From Arthrobacter sp. OAP107 (lineage in GTDB: Bacteria > Actinomycetota > Actinomycetes > Actinomycetales > Micrococcaceae), in NCBI RefSeq assembly GCF_040546765.1, contig NZ_JBEPOK010000001.1, positions 2,976,001 through 3,040,000 of the forward strand: a stretch of 64,000 nt of DNA, written 5' to 3'. This document shows positions 37,063-47,434 of this stretch, piece by piece. How positions within the stretch are numbered: the first letter of the stretch is position 1; each line of letters begins with the position of its first letter. A program made the translations under genes and the position numbers. Below the pieces are notes generated by a model that saw only the letters and a list, made by a program, of their open reading frames with translations, was not told the DNA's origin and did not search any database.

Positions 37063-38145
37063 TCAGCTGTGGGCCTCGGCCGCACGGCGCGTCCCCACCG
37101 AGCCCCGCCGGACCAGTGTCGCGGTGAACCTGGGGGTGGGGGCCAAGGGAGGCAGGCCTTCGATCTTGCGGATCAACGCCTTTGCCGCGGCCACGCCCAT
37201 GTTATACACGGGCTGGGCGATGACTGTCAGCGGTGGAGTGGTCAGGCGCGTCCAGGCGAGGTCGTCGTACATGAGGAACGAGACGTCTGCCGGGATGGTG
37301 AGGCCCAGTTCCTGGATCACTTCGACGATGCTGAGGGCGATGAGCCCGTCGGAAGCGATGATGGCGGTGGCAGGGTCCGCCGCGCGGAGCACCTCACGGG
37401 TAACGCGGCGGATGGACTCTTCATCGCCGGCGTTCAGGCGAACGAGGTCTTCCGGGAAGGGAAAGCCGCCCTCCTGGAATGCCTGCTGCATGCCGTCGAG
37501 GCGGTCGGCGATCTGCGACGAATCCAGCAGCATGCCGAGCCGGTAGGGGGATTCGGTCCTGATGGTAGAGATGAAGGCGATTCTGCGGTGTCCGGCCTGG
37601 AGCAGGTACCGCGTGGACTCGTGGGAGATGTCGGCCATGTTGACTGCCATCGTTTGCACGTCCATCTGTCCGGCCTTCCGGTCCAGCAGCACCAGGGGTC
37701 GGCCGGAATCCTGAACGCGTTGCAAATGCTCCGTCTCCACCGACGACGCCGGCGCGACGATCAGGCCGTCGACCCTCTTATCGAGCAGTACGCGGACAGC
37801 ATCCACTTCAGCCGCTGTGTTCTCGTCCGTGTTGACCAGAATGACGTTGAACCCGCTCTTCTTGGCGGTGTCCGTGATTCCCCTGGTGGCGAGGCCAAAA
37901 TGCGGGTTTTCGATGTCCCCCACCACAACGCCAATGGTGTGTGATTTTCCGGTGTTCATACTGCGGGCCAGTTCGTTCGGGCGGTAGGACAGCTCCTCGG
38001 CGGCGGCCAGGACACGCTCGCGGACGTCGTCGCTGACGGCGCCGTAATTGCCCAGCGCGCGGGCGGCCTGGGCCTTGGAGACCTGCGCGGCCTTGGCGAC
38101 ATCTGCGACCGTGACGTCCCGCCGCCTCGAACTGGTGCTGCTCAT
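37063..38145 (-). CDS. LacI-family transcriptional regulator 2
   Basis: 360 residues; headpiece VADVAKAAQVSKAQAARALG, hinge NELARSMNTGKSHTIGVVVG, and a full effector domain. It is divergent from the copy-2 importer operon (SBP at 38308). The 162-bp space between contains two inverted 14-bp sites related to TGAGACCGGACTCA, distinct from those at the first LacI gene. So the duplicated importers seem to be under separate repressors. ATG at 38145 with AAAGG upstream. The second lobe (from about residue 165) is conserved with regulator 1, suggesting duplication together with the importers. Confidence 0.9.
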   Translation of the reverse strand: MSSTSSRRRDVTVADVAKAAQVSKAQAARALGNYGAVSDDVRERVLAAAEELSYRPNELARSMNTGKSHTIGVVVGDIENPHFGLATRGITDTAKKSGFNVILVNTDENTAAEVDAVRVLLDKRVDGLIVAPASSVETEHLQRVQDSGRPLVLLDRKAGQMDVQTMAVNMADISHESTRYLLQAGHRRIAFISTIRTESPYRLGMLLDSSQIADRLDGMQQAFQEGGFPFPEDLVRLNAGDEESIRRVTREVLRAADPATAIIASDGLIALSIVEVIQELGLTIPADVSFLMYDDLAWTRLTTPPLTVIAQPVYNMGVAAAKALIRKIEGLPPLAPTPRFTATLVRRGSVGTRRAAEAHS

Positions 38146-38211
38146 GCGCTGCCTTTCAGAAGGGCCTTGACGGCCTTTGTGGCCTGGGTTACATTTTTAG
38201 CAACCCCAATG

Positions 38212-38250
38212 TGAGTCCGGTCTCAATCGTACAGGCTGAGACCGGACTCA
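38212..38250. promoter_or_regulatory. Pair of LacI-type operators forming a 13-bp inverted repeat
   Basis: TGAGTCCGGTCTCA (38212-38225) and TGAGACCGGACTCA (38237-38250) are exact reverse complements, 25 bp centre to centre, between LacI 2 and the copy-2 SBP. Each half alone has the central-CG dyad of LacI operators; as RNA they would also form a hairpin. Confidence 0.65.
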
Positions 38251-38307
38251 ACAAGGGATTTCGGACCCCGGGCCAGAGGCGGCCTGCTCAACGATTGGAA
38301 TGATGAA

Positions 38308-39168
38308 GTGATCAAACGAAAGAACATGCGCCCCGGGGTGGCCGTCGCGGCGGCTGTTGCAGCACTCGTGGCATTGTCGGGCTGTGGCGGCGCTCCCGCG
38401 TCCTCGTCCACGCAGGACAACCCCTATGGGCTGATCCAGCCGGGCACCATCCGGGTTGCGAGCCTGGGGGATGCCAAGCCGTACACCTTCGCCGATGCGC
38501 AGGGCAATTTCACCGGCTTCGACGTCGAACTGTTCAAGGACGTTGCCCACCGCGCCGGCGTGGACAACGTGGTCTTCACCGGCCAGGACTTCTCCGGGCT
38601 GCTCTCCGCCGTGGCCAACGGCCAGTTCGACGTGGGCGTGGCCGCCATTGGCATCACGGACAAGCGCAAGGAAACTGTTGACTTCTCCGACGGCTACCTC
38701 GCAGGCTACCTGACAGTCATTACCACCAAAACCTCGGGCATCAGGGACGTCGCCGGCCTCAACGGAAAGCGACTGGGCGTGGTCCAGGGAACTCTGCAGG
38801 AAGCCTATGCAGTGAAGAACTTCACCTCGGCGAACCTGGTGCGCTTCCCGGACAATAACACCGCCATCGCCGCGGTGAACAGTGGCGCGGTGGATGCGCA
38901 CTTCCTGGACTATGAGGCGGCCAAGGCCTATGAGAAGCAGCACGGCCTGGTCAGCGCCGCGGACATTCCGTCCTTCGATGCCCCGGCTGGCTTCGCAGTA
39001 GCCAAGGGCAAGACAGCCTTCAAGGAGGCCCTGAACAAGGGCCTGGCCGCAGCGATGGCGGACGGAACCTGGAAGAAGCTCTACCAGAAGTGGTTCCCAG
39101 GCTCCCCGATGCCCAAGCAGTACCTTCCCAAGGCCGAGCAGACGGCAAGCCCGACGCCGAGCAAGTAA
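38308..39168 (+). CDS. Substrate-binding lipoprotein of polar-amino-acid ABC transporter (copy 2)
   Basis: 286 residues from a GTG start; lipobox ALSGC after a short charged N-terminus (MIKRKNMRPGVAVAAAVAAL). The ligand domain parallels copy 1 (TFADAQGNFTGFDVELFKDV conserved), with scattered changes and a shorter C-terminal tail. It heads a rightward operon SBP-permease-ATPase-MocA-like dehydrogenase-FAD oxidase. That operon lacks kinase and SIS genes, so the same kind of ligand may be treated by an oxidative rather than a phosphorylating route. Paired operators lie directly upstream. Confidence 0.92.
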   Translation: MIKRKNMRPGVAVAAAVAALVALSGCGGAPASSSTQDNPYGLIQPGTIRVASLGDAKPYTFADAQGNFTGFDVELFKDVAHRAGVDNVVFTGQDFSGLLSAVANGQFDVGVAAIGITDKRKETVDFSDGYLAGYLTVITTKTSGIRDVAGLNGKRLGVVQGTLQEAYAVKNFTSANLVRFPDNNTAIAAVNSGAVDAHFLDYEAAKAYEKQHGLVSAADIPSFDAPAGFAVAKGKTAFKEALNKGLAAAMADGTWKKLYQKWFPGSPMPKQYLPKAEQTASPTPSK

Positions 39169-39250
39169 AGCCACCCGGCCTGCGGCCGGGCGGACCACCC
39201 ACCGGCGGTCCGTTCGGCCGTCCACCAGCTAACTACGTCTGAGAGCAACC

Positions 39251-40035
39251 ATGGACTGGCTCAACACCATCATCCGTACCTTTTTCGATTTCGGCGCTAT
39301 GGCCGAAGTCCTGCCCCAACTCCTTGGGGTTGGCCTTCTCAACACCCTGATCATTTCCGTTGCCGCCACCATCATCGGCGTCGCGCTGGGCATGGTGGTG
39401 GCGGTCATGGGCATCTCCCCATCCAAGTGGCTGCGGGTTCCGGCCCGGATCTACACCGACCTGTTCCGCGGCCTTCCGGCCATCCTCACCATCCTGCTGA
39501 TCGGGCAGGGCTTCGCCCGGTTCAGCCAGTCAATCTTCGGACCCTCCCCGTACCCGCTGGGGATCATTGCGCTGAGCCTGATCGCCAGCGCCTATATCGG
39601 CGAAATCTTCCGCGCCGGCATCCAAAGCGTCGACAAGGGCCAGGGCGAAGCGTGCCGGGCCCTGGGCATGAGCTACGCCAAATCCATGCGGCTCGTGGTG
39701 GTCCCGCAGGGCGTCCGCCGCGTCCTGCCTGCCCTGGTCAATCAGTTCATCGCCATCGTCAAGGACTCCTCCCTGGTCTACTTCCTGGGCCTGCTGGTCA
39801 GCGAACGCGAACTCTTCCGCGTAGGCCAGGACGCCGCCGTGCTCTCCGGAAACCTCTCGCCCCTGGTCATGGCAGGCATCTTCTACCTCGTCATCACCGT
39901 GCCCCTGACCCACCTGGTCAACTACTTCGACAGCCGCTTCCGCACCGGCCGCCGCCGGCCCACCCCGCCCACGTCCGGTCTGAAGGAAGTCACCGAACTC
40001 GACGCGGCCTCGCCGCTGATCACCGGGAGCAACAC

Positions 40036-40039
<4 letters not shown>
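39251..40039 (+). CDS. Polar-amino-acid ABC transporter, permease (copy 2)
   Basis: 262 residues, differing from copy 1 at a single visible position (Lys instead of Arg in SGLKEVTELD). Same membrane topology and EAA loop. Located 82 bp after the SBP stop, coupled to the ATPase gene by ATGA. The near identity over the untranslated leader as well as the coding region points to recent duplication or ongoing gene conversion. Confidence 0.93.
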
Positions 40040-40811
<772 letters not shown>

Positions 40812-40812
<1 letters not shown>

Positions 40813-41855
40813 TGCTGAACGGCACTGCGGCACCCATCCGGACCGCCGTCGTCGGCTTCGGAATCTCCGGCAAGGTCTTCCACACGCCGCTGATCGCGGC
40901 GGATCCGCGCTACTCGCTGGATGTGATCGTGACGGCGGATCCCGCCCGGGCCGCCGAGGCGGCCAGGCTCCACCCGCAGGCGCGCATCGTTCCCACGCCG
41001 GAGGCGATGTTCGCGCAGGCCGGGGACCTGGACCTGGTCATCCTGGGCACCCCGCCACACACCCACTTCGACCTTGCGGCAGCAGCCATTGCACACGGCC
41101 TCCATGTGGTGGTGGACAAGCCCTTCGTTCCGACCTCAGCCCAGGGGGAGGAACTGATCGCACTGGCGTCCGAGGCCGGGGTGCAGCTCACTGTGTTCCA
41201 GAACCGCCGGTGGGACGCCGACTTCCTGACTTTGCAGAAGCTGCTTCGGCAGCGGGCCCTGGGTGAGGTGCGCACCTTCGAATCACGGTTCGAATGGTGG
41301 CGGCCGGAGGGCTTCGGCAACTGGCGCGACACCGTCTCCCCCGCCCAGGGCGGCGGGATCCTCCACGACCTCGGCGCGCACCTTATCGACCAGGCCATTC
41401 AGCTGTTCGGCCCCGTCGAACGGAGCTACGGCGAGACGGCCAACCGTGGCCACGACCCGGAGACCGCAGACACAGAGGCCTTCGTGTCCCTGCTTCACGG
41501 GACCGGAGTCCGCAGCAGACTGTGGATGAACGGCATGGCAGCCCAGGTGGGCCCCCGCTTCCACGTCCTGGGCTCGGACGCTGGGTACACGAAGTGGGGC
41601 CTGGACAGCCAGGAACCCGCCCTCGCCGCCGGCATGACACCATCGGATCCCGCCTACGGCATCGACACCCAGGAGTCTTGGGGGCTTCTGGGAGTCGACG
41701 GCGCCAGCGCCCCCGTTCCTGCCGCTCAGGGAGCCTATCCCCGGTTCTATACGGAACTCGCTGCAGCCCTCCACGGGCAGGGACCCGTTCCTGTTGACCC
41801 GGTCCAGTCGCTGCAGGTCCTCAGGATCATCGAAAACATCCACACCTTCGCCTAG
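40812..41855 (+). CDS. Gfo/Idh/MocA-family NAD(P)-dependent oxidoreductase
   Basis: 347 residues. The N-terminal Rossmann motif GFGISGKVFHTPLI starts at Gly15, and the family's lysine motif reads VVVDKPFV (usually EKP). The C-terminal domain shows GGGILHDLGAHLIDQAIQLF with the usual His pair. Members oxidise sugar, inositol or sugar-amine hydroxyls; MocA and MocC-type enzymes act on rhizopine or mannopine. ATG at 40812 overlaps the ATPase stop (TGATG), GGAGG seven bases upstream. With the amino-acid-type importer upstream and an FAD oxidase downstream it probably oxidises the sugar part of an imported conjugate. Substrate inferred. Confidence 0.87.
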
Positions 41856-41923
41856 CCGGCACGCATCCTTCCAAGCAAACAAGCAGCAAACGCAGCCACA
41901 AACACTTAAGAAAGGGAGAACTC

Positions 41924-43045
41924 ATGTCCTCCACAGCTGAAGCCAAGCGCGTCGCCGTCATCGGCGGCGGCATCCTCGGCGTCTCCACCGCCGTTCACCT
42001 GCTCCGCGAAGGCGCATCCGTGATCCTGCTGACCGAACGCGGCCTCGCCAGCGAAGCCACCGGCCGTTCCCTCTCCTGGCTCAACTCCGCCGGCGAACGC
42101 TCCACGCCCTACCACCAGCTCCGCCTCGCCGGTGTGGACCGGTACCGCACCCTCTTCGCGGCCGACCCCAGCAGGGAGTGGCTGCAGTTCGGCGGCGGGC
42201 TCATGTGGAACCCCGCAGGACAGCGGGAGGCCACCGAGGCACGCCACGCCTACGAGAAATCCATCGGCTACGACTCCAAGCTGCTCGAGCCGGCCGACAT
42301 CGAATCCGCCACTCCCGGCATAGATGCAAACGCCGTACCGGAGAGCGCCATCTTCAACCCCGGTGAAGGCTGGGTCAGCCTTCCGGCCCTGGTGGACTTC
42401 CTCATGGAGGAATTCCACGCGCGCGGCGGTGAGCTCGTCCTCAACGCCGGCAAAGCGTCCGTCATGGTTCACGGCGGACGTGCCACCGGCGTCGAGACGG
42501 CCGCAGGCGGGACCTACGAGGCGGACGCCGTGCTGGTGGCCTGCGGAGCCGCAACACCCTCCGTCGTGTCCCCACTTGGCGTGGACATCCCCAACGGCTC
42601 CCCCGTCTCAATGCTGGTGCTGACCAAGCCGGTGGAGCACGACGTGAAGGCCGTGATGAACACGCCGCGGGCCGCCGTGCGACCCAACCCCGGCAGTACC
42701 TTTGCCCTGGACCACGACTGGTACGAGGAACACATCACCGAGCATGCCGACGGCTCGTTCAGCATCCCCGATGGTGTCGTCCAGGAACTGGCCGACGAAG
42801 CATCCAAGCTCATCGCCGGCAACCCCGAACTCAAGCCCGCCTCCTGGAAAATTGGCTACAAGCCCATTCCCGGCGACGGCGAACCCGTCCTCGGCGAGCT
42901 CGGCCAGGTCCCCGGCTGCTTCGTCGCCTTCACCCACTCCGGGGCCACCCTCGGGCTCATCGCCGGCGAGCTTCTCTCCGGAGAGATCATGACCGGCAAG
43001 AAGCACCCCATGCTGGCCACCTTCCGTCCGGGGCGCTTCTCCTAG
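41924..43045 (+). CDS. FAD-dependent amine/amino-acid oxidoreductase (DAO family) 1
   Basis: 373 residues. FAD-binding GGGILG is at residues 14-19 (VAVIGGGILGVSTAVHLLRE), with the acidic ribose ligand soon after, and GATLGLIAGELLSGE at the C-terminus. Such proteins oxidise secondary amines or amino acids (sarcosine oxidase, D-amino-acid dehydrogenase, amadoriase, opine oxidase subunits, AgaE of mannopinic acid breakdown). AAAGGGAG precedes the ATG. A close relative lies at 53974-55101 (roughly two-thirds identical). End of the copy-2 operon; a 12-bp-stem hairpin follows at 43053-43091. Oxidation of the C-N bond of an N-glycosyl amino acid would release the amino acid; that reaction is proposed from context. 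Confidence 0.82.
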   Translation: MSSTAEAKRVAVIGGGILGVSTAVHLLREGASVILLTERGLASEATGRSLSWLNSAGERSTPYHQLRLAGVDRYRTLFAADPSREWLQFGGGLMWNPAGQREATEARHAYEKSIGYDSKLLEPADIESATPGIDANAVPESAIFNPGEGWVSLPALVDFLMEEFHARGGELVLNAGKASVMVHGGRATGVETAAGGTYEADAVLVACGAATPSVVSPLGVDIPNGSPVSMLVLTKPVEHDVKAVMNTPRAAVRPNPGSTFALDHDWYEEHITEHADGSFSIPDGVVQELADEASKLIAGNPELKPASWKIGYKPIPGDGEPVLGELGQVPGCFVAFTHSGATLGLIAGELLSGEIMTGKKHPMLATFRPGRFS

Positions 43046-43052
43046 ACGGTCT

Positions 43053-43091
43053 GCAGGCGGCAGGACCCCAAGAATCGGCCCTGCCGCCTGC
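43053..43091 (+). terminator. Terminator hairpin after FAD oxidoreductase 1
   Basis: Perfect 12-bp stem GCAGGCGGCAGG/CCTGCCGCCTGC with a 15-nt loop, 8 bp after the stop; a short T-run (CTTTG) follows. Confidence 0.75.
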
Positions 43092-43259
43092 TTTGCCTCG
43101 CCGTGCCTTGCTGCCAGCGGCGCATGAGCCCCTTTTACGTCAGGCCCATGGCGGTGGTGTTGGAATCGGCTGCCTGGTCCCCCGCCCCTGACCCGAAACG
43201 TGACCTCCTTCTTGGGAGGGGCGGGGGCTGCGCCCCGTCCCTTTAGGGTTGTTGGCGCG

Positions 43260-43916
43260 GCTGGCCAGGCATGGGCGGCAGGGACAAGGCCGGGAAGGTC
43301 GTTCATGTCTTTGAACACGGTCGTTTGCGCTCCTTCCAGCCACTCCGGTGGAGTCAGGCGGGCGGCATAGCCGAGGGCACGCATGCCCGCAGTATGCGGC
43401 CTGAACACCAAATCGACTGTCTTCAACGACCAGGCATCTCTCCGGTGAACGCACATGGCTTATGCCGCGTGGAGAAAGGGGTCCGGAGCGGGTTTGCCCT
43501 CCCGGACGTCCTCGCGCTGAAAATACTGCCGGAAAACCCCGGCAGCAGGCCCGCTATGCCCAAGGTTTTCTCGAGCCAGGCATGACTGCTGTTGGAGGCA
43601 ACGCAGGTCGCCAGGAGTATGCGCGAAAGGCCTTCTCAACTCCGGCCACGGTTGCCAGTTCCCGCCCAAAGGCGTCGCGCACCACTGCTGGTACTTGAGC
43701 TCCCAGCCGGGGGAAGAACGCGTCCGAGAAAAGACACCAGTTCATTGTTGAAATGGGGCGATGGGCGCCCCATGAAGCGGCTGACATTTCCTCTTGGCTG
43801 AGGTTCCAGACGTGGTCGGCGAGCACCCTCTGGTACACCTTCATGCTGAGCACCTCGCCGTCTACGAGGGTTTCGTCGCAATCAAAGACGACCAAGTCAA
43901 CGCGGTCATTTATCAC
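43260..43916 (-). pseudogene. HAD-superfamily phosphatase (beta-phosphoglucomutase-like), multiply frameshifted
   Basis: The start is good: GTG at 43916 after GGAG, then VDLVVFDCDETLVDGEVLSM with the nucleophile Asp in the DxDxT motif. The cap domain runs to VEKAFRAYS near 43625. The frame then changes to CVASNSSHAWLEKTLGIAGL (motif II Ser), changes again to EDVREGKPAPDPFLHAA with motif III Lys, and meets a stop. It resumes as PERCLVVEDSRFGVQAA (motif IV Glu-Asp) and finally GMRALGYAARLTPPEWLEGA. At least three frameshifts and one stop kill it. Intact relatives dephosphorylate sugar phosphates, in keeping with the surrounding genes. Confidence 0.8.
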
Positions 43917-44002
43917 TATTACTCCTCTCCGAGAGTCAACCCTCCCTCGGCACTGAGCGGACGGATCCTTCCGGACCCGTAAAAAATCTGTCGCTCTTTC
44001 TG

Positions 44003-44053
44003 TTGACACCTGACGCATGTGATGCTTACCTCGAATAAGACATCAGTCAGGTG
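44003..44053 (+). promoter_or_regulatory. Promoter with flanking inverted operator halves before the SIS/CUT1 operon
   Basis: TTGACA (44003-44008) and TTACCT (44026-44031) are 17 bp apart. CACCTGAC (44007-44014) overlaps the -35 and its exact reverse complement GTCAGGTG (44046-44053) lies after the -10. This is a layout suited to repression; the GntR protein encoded at the end of the cluster is the obvious candidate. The smaller dyad AGACATC/GATGTCT overlaps the downstream half. Confidence 0.5.
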
Positions 44054-44093
44054 CCATAGGATGTCTGACAGCCTACCAAGAGAGAATCCAGAA

Positions 44094-45107
44094 ATGCTTA
44101 ATTTTGATCAGGACCGCTTCGTTGCCATCCAGAAGGGCTCCGTTGCCGTAGCCGAGAAGCTAGACGCCACGGTCCGGCAGTGCCTTGACGATGGAGCCGA
44201 AAACCTCTTCTTCCTGGGAGCCGGCGGCGTGATGTTCCTGACCCAGCCGGCGTTGCGACTGCTGCAGACCAGGTCCACCTTCCCCGTCCACTACGAGATG
44301 GGCGCCGAACTGGTGGAAACGGACTCCGTACACCTCGGCCCCAAATCCCTGGTGATCATGCCGTCCCTGTCCGGGACCACGAAGGAGGCCATCGCGGCCC
44401 TGGAGTTCGCGAAGAACAAGGGTGCCACCGTCATCTCGTTCACCGGCCACTCAGACACGCCGATCGCGCAGAAGGCCGACTACAACTTCACGAACTTCGC
44501 CGAGGACGACACCTCCTCGGAAATGTTCTATCTCCAGACCCTCCTGGTCGCACTGTCGGTAATGCGGCACCGCGGAGAATTCGACCGGTACGAGGAAACC
44601 GTTGCAGAGCTGCAGACCCTCCCCCGGCTCCTGGTCGATGTCAAGGAGTCCTTCGAGGAACGGGCCGCCGCGTTTGCCGCGACCATAAAAGACGAGAAGT
44701 ACCACATCATCACCGGCGCGGGGTCAACCTGGCCGGAAGCCTACTACTACGGCATGTGCATCCTCGAGGAGATGCAGTGGATCCGCACCCGTCCGGTCCA
44801 CGCCTCTGATTTCTTCCACGGCACCCTGGAACTTGTGGAAGAGGGCGTCAGTATCATCGTCTTCAACGGCGAGGACGAGAGCCGTCCGCTGACCGAACGC
44901 GTCCAGCAGTTCGCGCCACGTTTCACGGACAAGGTGCATGTCTTCGACACCAAGGACTTCGACCTGCCGGGCATTTCCCCCGAGACCCGGGCACTGATTT
45001 CCCCGGTCCTGCTCGCAACGGCATTCGAACGCATCAGCGCACACCTCGAGGTCCTGCGTGATCACCCGCTGACCACCCGCCGCTACTACAAGAAGCTGGA
45101 GTACTAG
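44094..45107 (+). CDS. SIS-domain sugar-phosphate deglycase (FrlB/MocD type)
   Basis: 337 residues, two SIS domains: FFLGAGGVMFLTQPALRLLQ with the SGTTKEA loop first, then ITGAGSTWPEAYYYGMCILE. The active-site block EEMQW (Glu226) and HASDFFHG (His236, His242) keep the residues that the other copy (31095-32111) has lost, so this one is the better candidate for a canonical Amadori-phosphate deglycase giving glucose-6-phosphate plus amino acid. Start chosen at 44094 (AGAGAGA upstream); ATG 44061 is possible. First gene of a rightward operon followed by a CUT1 sugar importer and a PfkB kinase. Confidence 0.85.
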   Translation: MLNFDQDRFVAIQKGSVAVAEKLDATVRQCLDDGAENLFFLGAGGVMFLTQPALRLLQTRSTFPVHYEMGAELVETDSVHLGPKSLVIMPSLSGTTKEAIAALEFAKNKGATVISFTGHSDTPIAQKADYNFTNFAEDDTSSEMFYLQTLLVALSVMRHRGEFDRYEETVAELQTLPRLLVDVKESFEERAAAFAATIKDEKYHIITGAGSTWPEAYYYGMCILEEMQWIRTRPVHASDFFHGTLELVEEGVSIIVFNGEDESRPLTERVQQFAPRFTDKVHVFDTKDFDLPGISPETRALISPVLLATAFERISAHLEVLRDHPLTTRRYYKKLEY

Positions 45108-45147
45108 GCCTGCGAAAGCGCGCCGGGTATCAAGGAAAGGCCCAATT

Positions 45148-46467
45148 ATGAAAGCACTTTTCAAGGCGGTCGCAGCCGCCGGCATCGTGGCCGTTGCGCT
45201 CACCGGCTGTGGCTCCAGCGGCACTGCCCAGCCGGCCGCGGCACCGGCTGCCGACCTGTCCAACGTCAAGTACGAGGGAAGCGTCAGCGTCATCACCCGC
45301 TACGCCGGAGGAAACGCGGCCTTCTTCGAAAAAATGGCCAAGGACTACGAAGCGGCACACCCCGGGGTCAAGGTCAACCTCCAGCAGGAATCGGACCAGG
45401 GCTACAAGGACAAGATCAAGACCCTCACCGCCTCCCAGAGCGTGCCCGATGTCTACTTCTCCTGGGCCGGGAATTACGCGGAACAGTTCTACGACAACGG
45501 CCTGGCCCTGGACCTTACCAACGTCATCGCCCCCCAGACGGAATGGGGCTCCACCATGGCCCCGCAGGCACTGGAGGCCTTCACCAAGGACGGCAAGACC
45601 TACGGTGTTCCCCTTGGCCTGGACGCCAAGTACATGCTGTACAACAAGAAGCTCTTCTCCCAGGCCGGCGTGAAAGTGCCGACCGACCTGGACGGCCTCC
45701 TGGCCGCCTGCACGGCTTTGAAATCCAAGAACATCACTCCGATGTCCTTCGGCAACAAGGATGGCTGGCCAGCGATCCACTACATCACCCAGCTCAACAG
45801 CTACAACGTCCCGGCCGGGACGCTGAACAAGGACTACAAACCGGCCACTGCCTCTTTCGAGGATCCCGGCTACAAGCAGTCCCTGGACCAGTTCGCCCAG
45901 ATCGTTGACCGGTGCACCACGACCGGCAAGACGGCCAACGGTGCCGACTACTACTCCGAACGCGACGCGTTCGGCCAGGGCAAAGCAGCCATGTTCTACG
46001 TCGAGAACCTGGAGTTCGCCGCCGCGGCGCCCAAGGGCAGCAAGGCCGAGGCGGACGGCTACGACCTCTTCCGGTTGCCCGCGCCCGCGCAGGCTAAGGG
46101 CGACACCAAGGCCCTCACCGGGGCCCCGGACGGATTCCTGATCAACTCCAAGGCCAAGAACCCCGCCCTCGCTGTGGACTTCATGAAATTCGTCACGAGC
46201 AAGCAGAACGCCGAAGTCCTCGCATCCACGATCGGCTTCCCAAGCCCGGTCACCGGTTCCCTCAATGAGCAGAACTCCACGCCCCAGCTCCGTGCGAGCA
46301 TCGAGGACCTGCGGAAAGCCAGCCGCCTCTCGGTCTGGCTCGACACGGTCACCGTGCCCGGTGTCGCTGAGGCCTATCTCTCCGGCGTCGAAGGCATGAT
46401 CAGCGGCACGAAGACGTCCGAGGACGTCATGACTGCCGTGAAGGCCGCGTCGGATCAGGCCAAGTAA
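45148..46467 (+). CDS. Carbohydrate ABC transporter substrate-binding lipoprotein (CUT1)
   Basis: 439 residues; signal peptide MKALFKAVAAAGIVAVAL with lipobox LTGC (Cys22), then an Ala/Pro linker. The ligand domain is family 1 (MalE-like): VSVITRYAGGNAAFFEKMAK, SQSVPDVYFSWAGNYAEQFY, and a C-terminal helix with TKTSEDVMTAVKAA. Unlike the other two receptors in the island it belongs to the sugar-type importers, so the operon may take up a glycoside or a neutral N-glycosyl compound. AGGAAAGG precedes the ATG. Confidence 0.9.
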   Translation: MKALFKAVAAAGIVAVALTGCGSSGTAQPAAAPAADLSNVKYEGSVSVITRYAGGNAAFFEKMAKDYEAAHPGVKVNLQQESDQGYKDKIKTLTASQSVPDVYFSWAGNYAEQFYDNGLALDLTNVIAPQTEWGSTMAPQALEAFTKDGKTYGVPLGLDAKYMLYNKKLFSQAGVKVPTDLDGLLAACTALKSKNITPMSFGNKDGWPAIHYITQLNSYNVPAGTLNKDYKPATASFEDPGYKQSLDQFAQIVDRCTTTGKTANGADYYSERDAFGQGKAAMFYVENLEFAAAAPKGSKAEADGYDLFRLPAPAQAKGDTKALTGAPDGFLINSKAKNPALAVDFMKFVTSKQNAEVLASTIGFPSPVTGSLNEQNSTPQLRASIEDLRKASRLSVWLDTVTVPGVAEAYLSGVEGMISGTKTSEDVMTAVKAASDQAK

Positions 46468-46468
46468 C

Positions 46469-47434
46469 GTGTCCACCACCCAACAGAAGACGTTCCCGCC
46501 GCCCGGGCTCAACACCCCGGCGGCGGGGACGGCCCTCCCCCGCCGCCGGAAGCCTGCCCGTAAGAAAAACGCCTGGCCCGGTCTGATCTGGGTGCTTCCA
46601 GGCCTGGTCACCCTGTTTCTATTCGTCTACTACCCGCTGGTGCTGAACTTCCGCTACAGCCTGGAGACATCGAACATCTTCACCGGGCAACAGCGGTTCG
46701 TCGGCCTGGACAACTACGCCCGGCTCGCCGCTGACCCGGTCTTCTGGAAGGCGCTGGGGAACAACTGCCTCTACGCCGGGATCTCCATTGTTTTCCAGGT
46801 GTTCTTCGCCCTCGTCCTTGCCTCGCTGATCGAGAACCTGCGCAACGAACGCTTCAGGACGATCCTGCGGTCCATTTACTTCCTGCCGTCGGCGATTTCA
46901 CTGACCGTGACGGGACTGCTGTTCGCCTTCATCTACCAGCCCCAGGGAGGCCTGCTCAACGGCCTGCTGAACGCCGTCGGCCTCGAGTCCCTGCAGCAAG
47001 CCTGGCTCGGCAACCCCGACACAGCGATGCTCGGGGTCATCATGATGAGCCAATGGCAGGGCTTCGGATACTGCACGCTCCTCTTCGCCGTGGCCATCCA
47101 GCGGATCCCACGCGAATATTACGAAGCGTCAGCGCTGGACGGGATTGGCCCGGTCCGCCAGATCTTCTCGATCACCATTCCCCTGGTCCGCGAAATGACC
47201 GGGCTCATGATGATCGTCACGATCTCCGGCGCGTTCCAGGTCTTCAACGAAGTCATGGTCACCACCTCCGGCGGCCCCGACAATTCAACCCAGGTGCTCG
47301 GCACATGGCTTTACCGCAGCGGCTTCATCAAGAACGACTTCGGCTACGCCGCCGCCATCGCCACCGTCATCTTCGTCATCACCCTGGCCCTGGCCCTCAT
47401 CCAGGTCCGTTACACGAACAAGAGGAGAGTCTGA
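46469..47434 (+). CDS. Carbohydrate ABC transporter permease 1 (CUT1, MalF-like)
   Basis: 321 residues from a GTG start two bases after the SBP stop region. The first 30 residues are Pro/Arg-rich and cytosolic. Six membrane segments follow, with the EAA loop EASALDGIGPVRQIFSITIP near residues 212-231. It forms a heterodimer with the next gene product; the stop overlaps the next ATG. No ATPase gene lies in the cluster, so the importer must borrow a shared MsiK-like ATPase. Confidence 0.92.
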   Translation: MSTTQQKTFPPPGLNTPAAGTALPRRRKPARKKNAWPGLIWVLPGLVTLFLFVYYPLVLNFRYSLETSNIFTGQQRFVGLDNYARLAADPVFWKALGNNCLYAGISIVFQVFFALVLASLIENLRNERFRTILRSIYFLPSAISLTVTGLLFAFIYQPQGGLLNGLLNAVGLESLQQAWLGNPDTAMLGVIMMSQWQGFGYCTLLFAVAIQRIPREYYEASALDGIGPVRQIFSITIPLVREMTGLMMIVTISGAFQVFNEVMVTTSGGPDNSTQVLGTWLYRSGFIKNDFGYAAAIATVIFVITLALALIQVRYTNKRRV

